Assembly: GCA_012064415.1 (NCBI GenBank) | Contig: SSNU01000060.1 | Coordinates: forward strand, 348,719 to 412,718 | Length of the DNA: 64,000 nucleotides | Direction of reading: 5' to 3' | Origin: Gyrodactylus bullatarudis | Lineage: Eukaryota > Platyhelminthes > Monogenea > Gyrodactylidea > Gyrodactylidae | Shown here: positions 12,942 through 21,900 of the stretch, one piece after another | How positions within the stretch are numbered: the stretch's first letter is position 1 | How the letters are laid out: each line of letters begins with the position of its first letter | Notes under the pieces: model-generated | Databases searched by the model: none | The model's input: only the letters and a program-made list of their open reading frames with translations | Told to the model about the DNA's origin: nothing | Translations under genes and position numbers: made by a program

Positions 12942-13113
12942 CTGTAAATTTTCTTTATTGAAAATTGGTCGTCAACTTTTTCCTCCAAAGGTTCACTGAT
13001 TCTTTCCAACTCCTCAGGTGCAAAGATCCAAGTTTGCATTCCCACCCGGGGCCTTCTCCAAAGAAACAACCAATAGTCAATCCAAGCAATAGAAAGTGAA
13101 CCGCTACCCAAAC
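12942..13113 (-). CDS. Orphan exon-like ORF, unknown product
   Basis: On the minus strand an open stretch is bounded by an acceptor-like CATTAG and a donor CAG|GTTAGC, 172 nt with phase 1 in and phase 2 out. It encodes about 56 residues including WRRPRVGMQTWIFAPEEL and an acidic segment LEEKVDDQF. It is more GC-rich than the surrounding DNA and unlike the local repeats. I do not recognise the protein and found no partner exon on either side: the nearest minus-strand gene ends upstream at 16974. It could be a real exon of a gene I cannot assemble, a relic of a gene fragment carried by repeats, or chance. Confidence 0.3.
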
Positions 13114-13486
13114 CTAATGATCGGCTTTTAGTCTAACTTACAGAATTCCTTTATCCTTTCACATTTCATATATATATGTAAATTTTTGTCTTTATTATTG
13201 CTATTATGATAACTTATTAAATTATTTTTATTTCGTTTTGTCAAAATACATATTCCTTCACACCACGTCTCTATAATCTGAGGCTAATTTAAATCTCCCA
13301 TAAATATATATATACATATTTGGGAAACTAAACAAGGCTCATGTATATGAACGTCTAAATATTATAAAATCTATTATATTATTATTGTACAGTAAATTAT
13401 TAATTATAATAATTATGAGAATAGATTTACATTATTATCGATAACAATATTATCGAATAAAATACTGGGAAGTAATTTTTCAATTA

Positions 13487-15053
13487 CAGTTGTGCCCCAG
13501 TTTTGGTGTATGAGAAATCGCACACTGAATTTTAGTTTAGTTTTTCACATCAAGACACTGAAACGACTTTTGATAGAATTCGTCATTGACTTTTAATTAG
13601 ACATGAAAATGTAATTAATTAATGAAGGTAACATAAAGAATGTTTGAACCTAAATTGAAACCAATAATTATAAACTAAAATTATAATACCTATTGAACGT
13701 GACACATTGCCTTTTTTATCAAAATTTAGGCTATGAGAATGACTTTTAATATCATCAGTCAGTTGTGCAAACGGTGAGAGCATTTAAATAAATAAGAAAG
13801 GATGCTGAGAAAATTTTTGAGGAATAAGTGCTTTATTTCAGGCATACTCTTCAGCCTCTTACATGCCAAATATATAGTAAAAAAAAAAGAAAAATATAAA
13901 TAAATCTGATTGGCTCTCATAATGATCAGGGTTGGAGGGCATTTGCTATGTCTGTCGTGTTATCACATTGTCATAATTGTATGGTTTTTGAGATGATTGA
14001 CACTACCCACCCTAGGGTGGGTCACATTTCTCATGCATATATGATATGAAAGTATACAAGGTCAGGCATAAACTTAGAGTGTAGTGTAATCTTTACATAT
14101 GGGGTCTGTGTAAAGTATACATTGTATATAGCATTGATCATCATGATAACAATAATAATGTTGGAACACATGTAATAAGTCAGGGATACTATAGATTTCA
14201 CTCTCAATTTTGTTGGCTGAAGTATTTGGTAATTTTGTTAGAGTTATTTTCTACATCTGAACGCCTCATTCTTTTCCTTGATTCTTGAGGTTGGCTACTA
14301 GCCTGACCTGAGGATGCATTTCTATTGTTCACATTTGGCCAATTAAGACCAAGCGGTTTTATTATTTTCTTCTGTTTGCATAGGCTAGGGTTTTCTTTCT
14401 TGATGAAGAAGGCTTCGGCGGTTTTCAAAGTATTGACATTCTTCCCAGTTTGTCTATAGAGGATATAAAAGTTCGATGGGGAAGCTTTTTTGTTACATAC
14501 TTTAACATGATCTCTTATGGCCGTGTTACCAGTGTAGAGATGTTCCTCAACTCTGTCTTCTAGTCTTCTAGTTGTATGTCCAATATACTCTTCTTTACAA
14601 GGACATTTGAACTTATAAACTACTACAGAGTTGAGGACAGACAATGCAAATGCTCTCCAACCCTGATCATTATGAGAGCCAATCAGATTTATTTAAATTT
14701 TTCTTTGTTTTTTACTATATATTTGGCATGTAAGAGGCTGAAGAGTATGCCTGAAATAAAGCGCTTATTCCTCAAGAATTTTCTCGGCATCCTTTCTTAT
14801 TTATTATCAAAATTTATTTTCAAGATTTTTCATTCCCAGTGGAAGAATGCAATAGGGTTTAGTGGTACTGATCGAATCAGGAGAAAATTTTCTTTAAATT
14901 GAGACAAAAATCTAAAAATACTGTGAAATTTTGGCCAAAAAATTATCTTTAAAAAACCTTTCTACTTTTAAGTAGATCTATGATGAGAAAAATCTGTTTC
15001 ATAGGAAAATTGGGTTGTGCGATTTCTCATACACCAAAACTGGGGCACAACTG
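13487..15053. mobile_element. Mariner-type nonautonomous element, interrupted
   Basis: Termini CAGTTGTGCCCCAGTTTTGG and its reverse complement at 15012-15053 are flanked by TA on both sides, the target duplication typical of Tc1/mariner insertions. The outer parts (13487-13728 and 14804-15053) match a second copy at 52457-52935, so the original element was about 490 bp and had no transposase. The middle is a later insertion (13729-14803). Confidence 0.8.
13729..14803 (-). mobile_element. Penelope-like element nested in the mariner MITE
   Basis: A 13-nt repeat, TTATCAAAATTTA, occurs at 13716-13728 and 14804-14816 and marks the insertion's target duplication. The minus-strand frame 14644-14204 (146 residues) is the GIY-YIG nuclease region: VVYKFKCPCKEEYIG, then a conserved RRLEDR and AEAFFIKKENP. 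It belongs to a different subfamily from the 34738 copy. Inverted arms of about 150 bp (13790-13945 and 14640-14803) bracket it, consistent with a second partial copy in opposite orientation, as often seen in Penelope-like insertions. Confidence 0.8.
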
Positions 15054-15795
15054 TATTTTCTTTTCTTCTATACTAATTATAATTCATCTCATGTCAGTGC
15101 TCAGATATGTATCAAATTATATCTGTATCAGTAGAAGTATTCATTTATTGAAGGAATAAGAAGACGGATGAATATCGAGTAATGAAGCTTTCACTTCACT
15201 GGTTCTGTTTAGACTCCTGACATCCGCTTCATATTTATATGAGTAGAGTTTTAAGGTTTACCAAGGTTTTTCGATAAAATTGAAAAGAGTTCTGATTACA
15301 AGGCTCTGTAATACGAGCGTCTCATCCGATTGAAGAAGGTTTTTGACTCAGAAGAGAAACGTTTAGAAGAGACTTAGATTTGGTCGGTTATAGATTTGCT
15401 TTTCCAAATATTTATTCGAAATTCAAAATTTTACAGAGTTAGAAATTGTAGCCTAGATTATGGGGAAAATTCTACAATAGAATAGATGCATATTCAATAA
15501 ATTTGGTATAGAATTTTTTAATATAAAGGAATTGATGATTCAAGATAATTTTCAAATTTTTTGTTTTTCAAAATTTGAAATACAAAATAACCCTTGATTA
15601 ACTCTTCAAGTCTCACAGTGACACTCTCAGTACCTTCTGCGAACTGAATATCAGTGAAGCAAATATTGAAGACAGGGAAACAATAGTGGAACCTCGGGGA
15701 ACGCTTGAGTTGATGCATTCTAGACTACTGGTAGTTTTACTAAATTCTACGTATTAAACTCTATTACAGAGAAAAAAACATGATGAGATTAATAA
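15054..15795. other. Intergenic, nothing recognised
   Basis: Between the mariner-type element and the next foldback element. Short open frames here (for example 15518-15718 on the minus strand) have no recognisable motif and are probably chance. Confidence 0.4.
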
Positions 15796-16505
15796 AGCTA
15801 ATTGATATAAAGTTGGGAATCTATGATTTTTACAGAAATCTCGATATTTTCATCAAGAATACGAATTTGTTAAAGATTTTCTGGAATCCTACTCATGCTG
15901 CCCACTTTTACCATTTGAAGAAAAAAAATTATTTTTATGAAAAATATAGTCATTTTTCAAATTCCCATTTGGCGCCAAAATCCCATTTTTCGAACTTTGA
16001 GCTGAAAATTTTTGTTGATTTGAAAGTGGGAGGCTGATCCAAAGAATTTTTCAGGATTAAGATAAAACAAGAAAATCAATTCAACTGAATCTGATCTAAT
16101 GCTTAACCTTATTATCGTTTGGAAGCGGAATTTCGATATTTTGAACATTTTCACTACGCGAAAATCAATGAAATTTCGATAATTCGAAATCTCTCGAAAA
16201 TGGGGTAACTGTCGATAACTTGACAGTGCTAGTCAGCTTTCTTGTCTAATCTTAATCCTGAAAAAATTCTTTGGATCAGCCTCCCACTTTCAAATCAACA
16301 AAAATTTTCAGCTCAAAGTTCGAAAAATGGGATTTTGGCGCCAAATGGGAATTTGAAAAATGACTATATTTTTCATAAAAATAATTTTTTTTCTTCAAAT
16401 GGTAAAAGTGGGCAGCATGAGTAGGATTCCAGAAAATCTTTAACAAATTCGTATTCTTGATGAAAATATCGAGATTTCTGTAAAAATCATAGATTCTTAA
16501 CTTTC
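15796..16505. repeat. Foldback element with near-perfect 250-bp arms
   Basis: Arms 15812-16063 and 16249-16501 are nearly perfect reverse complements by eye, around a 185-bp centre that is shared with 12104-12775 and 8066-8370. Both arms include the GGCGCCAAA block. The high arm identity means recent movement or ongoing gene conversion. No coding capacity. Confidence 0.85.
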
Positions 16506-16533
16506 AATCAACTTTAATATAGGGTTCAATATA

Positions 16534-16962
16534 TTAGTTAATGAAAGCCAACATGTTACTCGGCGTGTTATTCCCAGGTTGAGATTTTTCAGGGAACGGC
16601 TTAGCTAGACTGTTATAAATTTGATCAGTGGAAAAGCGATTGAGAATCCCTAGGAAGATATTCAGGGATGATATTGGCCTAAATTCGCAAAGGCAAGAAT
16701 ATTTCTTAGATTTGGGGATTGAGGTGATTTTTACTATTAACCAGTTGCCAGGGATGAAATCATTGGAGATACAGTAATTGAGGAAATTACATAACAATAT
16801 GAGGAAAGAGGAAGAAAGTTTTGATGATAATAGACGAAATCGAATGCTTTCATCGCATATTTTTAACATGCTGAGCTTTATCGAAATAATTGAGTCCTGG
16901 AACTCATGTAAATGGCTGATTTCATTATGAATTACTATTTTAATTGATTTTATTTGATTCAA
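16534..16962 (-). mobile_element. Non-LTR reverse transcriptase fragment
   Basis: An open minus-strand frame of 142 codons. It contains a cysteine-rich helix LLCNFLNYCISNDFIPGNW, then VKITSIPKSKKY and CEFRPISSLNIFLGIL. This is the usual order in non-LTR reverse transcriptases just before the palm (PxxWKxxxVxPIPK ... FRPISLL). It stops before the catalytic YxDD motif, so it is a fragment. It ends 11 bp before the stop codon of the next gene and may overlap that gene's 3'UTR. Confidence 0.7.
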
Positions 16963-16973
16963 TTACAGAATTC

Positions 16974-17498
16974 TCAAACAGAATTTGTCTCTGTGATCAA
17001 CTGCATAATCTTTTCCTTGTGGCTTATAATTTGAAATAGATGGCCAACACTGAGTTTTCTACTCGTGTCAAAAACAACTTGACATGTCTCAAATTGAAAT
17101 TTCATTGTAATACATTCCCCGGCCGCTGAATCAGAGTGATCCTTTATGAGTTTAAAATTAACTTTGGCCGTTGCCGGAGTTATTGGCTGCTTTTCATTCG
17201 GCGTGCTAAACTCAACAACATATTCTTCAACCCAAAATCGACCATTTTCTTCAAAGTTTAAATCCTTTGTTTTAATGTGAAAAAACCAGTTTTTAGGTAT
17301 TTTTGAAAATTCTATAAATTTATGTATTAATATTTTCCCTGTTGTCTCTTCAAAATCTTCATTCCTTAGAAGACTAAAAGTTTCACGTTGAGTATCAAAT
17401 TTTTTCAAACCCTTCTTCAACGCTTCCTCATAGAGTTGGAGCTCCTTTGTCTCAAAGTAATCGTCAATCTAAACAGAGTTAAATGTGCTACTAACCAT
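16974..17498 (-). CDS. Unrecognised 165-residue protein
   Basis: The main exon 17468-16974 is open from an acceptor GTTTAG and encodes IDDYFETKELQLYEEALKKG and onward to LITETNSV. Directly upstream is an ATG (17498-17496) followed at once by a GTTAGT donor and a 27-nt intron, which would give MIDDYF as the N-terminus. Reading through the intron instead hits a stop. The protein is soluble: an acidic/basic helical start, then alternating strands (about residues 60-140) and a C-terminal helix. No signal peptide or membrane segment. I do not recognise the family. It sits 134 bp downstream of malectin on the same strand, with a CCAAT box between, so it probably has its own promoter. The first exon is the least certain part. 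Confidence 0.5.
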
Positions 17499-17631
17499 GA
17501 ATGAATGACATTCATTGAATGTGCCAATAGTAAATTTTCATTGATTTTCTTCGTTCATTCTGATTGGTCAGACTTTTGACTACTACAAACTAGTGAAAAT
17601 TCTCTTAAAAATTGTATAAATAGAAAACTTG
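17499..17631 (-). promoter_or_regulatory. Probable promoter of the 165-residue protein gene
   Basis: This short gap between the malectin stop codon and the next ATG contains a good CCAAT box on the minus strand (GACCAATCAG, about 17562-17571), 64 bp upstream of the ATG. No TATA box in the right orientation was seen. The gap must also hold the malectin 3' end. Confidence 0.35.
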
Positions 17632-18489
17632 TCACAATTTATTTACAATTTTGTATCCAATATAAGGTACGATAAATGATGCAAGGAGCAAAAGTATGTC
17701 AAAAGTGTTTATTCTTTCATCTAGAGATTCAACCTCATCATAATTATCTTCTCCAAAGATTCTCTTGACAGCCAATTCGTTCATTTCTGCTAGGTAGGTT
17801 TCCCTTTGTACTATGTATACTTGCAATTCGTTGTACTCAATCAGTTTATCCCCGGTAAATACAATCTTTGGGCTAAGACTAAAGTCCTGAGCGATTGTTG
17901 GCATGTCGTGGCCTTTGTAGAGGGAAAAACCATTACACAGCACATATTTGCTATTTGGATATCTACGCTTGCTGAATACTAACCGAATGGGTCCCTTTAA
18001 TAATTGAGTAACGGTTGACTCATCATGAAGTCTATTCTGGTCGTCAATGTAGAATGAAAAATTGATATCAATCGGTGAACACTTTTCTACAACCGTTGAT
18101 AGGTGAACTTTTCCTTTGACCAGTATTTCATAGTTGAGAAGAATGTCGAAGGTGTTCTCATCATACCTGAACGTGTCCAGGAACGGATCACTCAGTTTTA
18201 TTGAAAGAGTATAGTAACCTTCCTTCAGTTGGGGTATAGCGTAAATAAGATCGTCGTGTTGGTCGATACGCGCCGTCTTGTAAATCTGAATATCTTGTGG
18301 CTTGAAGAAGTTAAAGACACATTTCATTCCTTCATCTCTGACTTCACCTTTGGAATTTTTATCTTCGAGATACTTGGCCCCGGTTGTATCCATCCATTCT
18401 GGTCCCCCGCAATTGACACCGTAAATGAATTCAGATCTTGTTAAACAGATGAGACATAATGCTAGATTAGTTAGGATTGTCAACAACAT
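17632..18489 (-). CDS. Mlec: Malectin (ER carbohydrate-binding protein)
   Basis: Single exon, 285 residues, close to the usual length. The chosen ATG (18489) gives a signal peptide MLLTILTNLALCLICLTRS. The frame is open 93 nt further upstream but starts at a TAG, so the internal ATG is preferred. The malectin domain begins at EFIYGVNCGGPEW and runs to about residue 200, with the family order: VNxGG start, GMKCVFNFF, YAIPQLKEGYYTLSIKLSD, FDILLN, IRLVFSKRRYPNSKYVLCNG. An acidic stretch (FGEDNYDEVESLDE) and a C-terminal membrane anchor (ILLLLASFIVPYIGYKIV) complete the type I ER membrane layout. Family role: binds diglucosylated N-glycans and works with ribophorin I in ER quality control. Conservation is moderate, so the glycan specificity is inferred. 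It lies 451 bp downstream of SepSecS on the same strand. Confidence 0.85.
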   Translation of the reverse strand: MLLTILTNLALCLICLTRSEFIYGVNCGGPEWMDTTGAKYLEDKNSKGEVRDEGMKCVFNFFKPQDIQIYKTARIDQHDDLIYAIPQLKEGYYTLSIKLSDPFLDTFRYDENTFDILLNYEILVKGKVHLSTVVEKCSPIDINFSFYIDDQNRLHDESTVTQLLKGPIRLVFSKRRYPNSKYVLCNGFSLYKGHDMPTIAQDFSLSPKIVFTGDKLIEYNELQVYIVQRETYLAEMNELAVKRIFGEDNYDEVESLDERINTFDILLLLASFIVPYIGYKIVNKL

Positions 18490-18940
18490 GACTAAACTCA
18501 ATTTTGAAAAAGGCTTTTGATATAAACCTCTTCTTTGTTGTTCTTTGTAGTGGAAAGAATCGATATCGCCAAGGTAAATCAACTATGAAAACCATGAGCC
18601 AATAGGAGGAGGCACTTCATTTTTGAGAAAAAAAATACAAAGAAGGCATAATTTTTTGATTAATTACAAAAATTTATTGTTTTGATGAACTTTTAATTTC
18701 TTTTCCTGAAATCTGATAGGTCAAATTGAACTTTAGTTGAAAAGATACAATTAAAAGCAGTATTTGGGGAAGAATTGTCTTGTACTTGTATTTCTTCTAT
18801 AATTATAATGAGTGGAAATTTTGAATACTTAAAGTATTTATTATTTCATTTTCTAGACTTAATCTCTAATGGGGAAATCGATAACTCTACTTGAATTTCC
18901 ACATGATTTTCTCTCAAGAATAAAACTTTTTTTGGGAAGA
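18490..18940. other. Intergenic between malectin and SepSecS
   Basis: Same-strand gap that must hold the SepSecS 3' end and the malectin promoter. A minus-strand AATAAA-type signal lies about 18834-18843, roughly 100 bp past the SepSecS stop codon. Nothing else was recognised. Confidence 0.4.
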
Positions 18941-21900
18941 TTATTTGAAAAACTTTATTAATGACTTTTCAAAAATCTTGATGAATTCATCAATTTCTGA
19001 AGGTTCCTGGCCTATCCCGGCAGCAACATTAATATAGGGCTCACAGCTCTTTGAGGAATGACTATTGAATCCGACGAAGGAATAATCCGAAATCACTTTG
19101 GCCTCGCTCATCGTGGAAGGTAGAACAACTCTGTAAAGACAAGAAAAGAAATTCATTTTTAGAGTTCCTTCCAATCAAGTTCATATGAGTTGACATGAGT
19201 TGCCTTATTTCCTCGAAAATATTCTGGGATTGCTGACTGGAGTTAAGAACAAACGAAGTTTCTGGTGAATAAAGCTTTATTTTCGTCGGTTCTTTTCGGA
19301 CTAAAAACCGACTTTTTTTATTTATATGTAAGAAAATTTCGAGAATATTATAGAATCTGGCCAATAGCATTCATTCAACCATTCACGACCAATGAGAGCA
19401 GAGGAGTGTCTGAGCTCTCAGGACTCTAAATTTTCATACATACAAATAGAACAAGTCAGTGTTTGGTCCGAAGAGAACCGACGAAAATAAAGCTTTATTC
19501 ACCAAAAACTTCGTTTGCTCTTAACTCCAGCATGAATCTCAGTCAGCAAGCTGAGAATTTTACATTTGTAATTCTTAGAATCCATATCATGATTTGTCTA
19601 CTTTTACGATTTGAAGAAAAGAATTCTGTAGCAAGATTAGTTTCAAGAAAGATATGGTCATTTTTTTAAATAATATTGAATATAGCACCAAAATCCCATT
19701 TATTTATTCATATTTATTGACTTGAAAGCAGGGGAGAGGCCAGGATTCGAATTGGACAAGAAATTCGAAAAACGTTATATTTTTAGACCAAAGCGAGTTT
19801 AGTAGATAATCATAGGTTTGAAGAGGGTTTTACAGATAATAATTTATTGCAAATATGGTAAAAACTATTGGGAGAAGAAAGAAAAATAGTTTGTAATTTG
19901 TGAGGTTGAGGTGTTGATCGTTGGCTGGGCACTTGAAAGAAGGGTTCACTGTTCTCTGAATCCTAGTAGGCAATGGAAGTTTTAGCGAATTGACCACGTT
20001 GTTCTGAATGTCTTTGAGAATTAAGAAGGCATCGGCGGCTTTGAGTATGTGAAGGTTTTTCCAGTTTTGTTTGTAGATGATTGAGAAGTTTTCGGGGGAC
20101 ATTGAAACTTGTAGACAACATGGGACTCTCTCAGAAAACTTAGTCTGTCTTTTGAAAGATTGACTTCAACGTTGTTCGCTTGCTACCTGACTATGTTGTC
20201 TTCTGGCTTGTATTGGTCTATCTGTAGAAGAAGAAAGCGGAGAAAAAGGCGCAGTATTTCTTAAAGAATAAGGATTATAAAAATTATAGTGATAAATTAT
20301 ATCATTATCAGAGTTATTACTCTAATAATTCTGATTACTATAACAATCACTATAATTTTTATAATCCTTATTCTTTAAGAAATACTACACCTTTTTCTCC
20401 GCTTTCTTCTTCTACAGATAGACCAATACAAGCCAGAAGACAATATAGTCAGGTAGCAAGCAAACAACGTTGAAGTCAATCTATGCCGAACAGCTCCCTG
20501 AAGAACTACTTGGTTCAAAATTATAATTTTGAAAGATCATTAAGTTTTCTAGTTTTGAAGACCAACTTGAGTTTAACATCCACTAGCTTTGAACCAAACT
20601 AGCTTCAATAAAAACAGGAATTTGGCATCAAGTCGATATTTTAAAAATAATTTTCTTCAATAAGTAAACAGCATGATTTGGATTCCTAATCATCTTGTAC
20701 GCATAAGAATTCTTTGTAAAAATTATAGATACCTAACTTTATGTCAATTAAGCTTGACGTGATTCTGATTGGTTACTAAAAAGTTACTTACCTAGCACCG
20801 GTGCAACCCTTGCTGAAGAGATGACTTCCAAGTAAGGTAATCTTCTTTTGATCACAATTTTCAAGGTTTTTACCGAGAGATATGGCAAGAGAAATGGGAT
20901 TTTGTGTAGTCTTCATCACACGAAGACCATCAATTTTGAGGCGTTCAATCATCTCGTCAAGACTTTTCTTTAGATAAAGATAATTTCTGCCTCGGGCATC
21001 TGTCAAGTTTTGCCAGCCTGCTTTGCCCATCTCGACAAGAGTTATTAGGACATCAATGGCTGAAGAGGCCGAAGCTCTACCTTAAAAAGAAAAAAAATTC
21101 CTACAATTCTGTGCTTAAAACGCTGATTTTGATATATTCGAGTCAAATTGAAAATAAAACAGATATAATTTAATTTTAAATAGAAATTTTGGATAGCTAA
21201 AGAGAAATTCTTTTCTATCGGATATTTTGAAGAGGATTATTGAATGCTTAAAGTCCCAGAAAATATTTTCTAATAACTTGCATTCATACTGATGATGAAT
21301 CTACACTTGCTTTATTGGAATTACAGTTCTGATTTTTAATGAATAAAAGTTTTAATATTCATGCAAGAAATCGTACTGGATTTTTCTCGGATTTGTACGG
21401 TAATTTATGAGAGGCCGAAAACTGGCCGTTTATATCGAGTATGGTGTTAATGGTAAGAACTAAGAGCTATTATTATTACTATTCAAGCTACTTGTTCTGT
21501 TACAATATTACAGACCAATGATATTCGTGTATTTTCTCAACCAATGAAATGAATTGAGATAACTGGTTTTTTGTAATGTCCTATTTTTATATTCTCAAAG
21601 TTAAGTGCAAAGTTTGCACTGCAAACTCGGAATCATTAATATTAGATAAAGACAAATATCGTTGTATTTTCTTTTATAGTTTAAAGCCAAAAAAGTAAAT
21701 TGTAACCTCTATTATCTTTTAAGTGATAAGTTGGCTTTCAAAAAGGGATTCAAATTCGGAATTAGCGTAATTATTTTGGTAAGGTGATGAAAAAAATTTT
21801 GGGACATGAAGGGGTTAATTTGACGTGAAAATCTGAAAAATGGTGGCACCAATTTGAAAATTCAACATCTTCAATTGAAATTATGCATATCTAAATAAAA

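Noticed and set aside
15796..16424. Several short ORFs on both strands
   Set aside because: They are mirror translations of the two arms of the foldback element.
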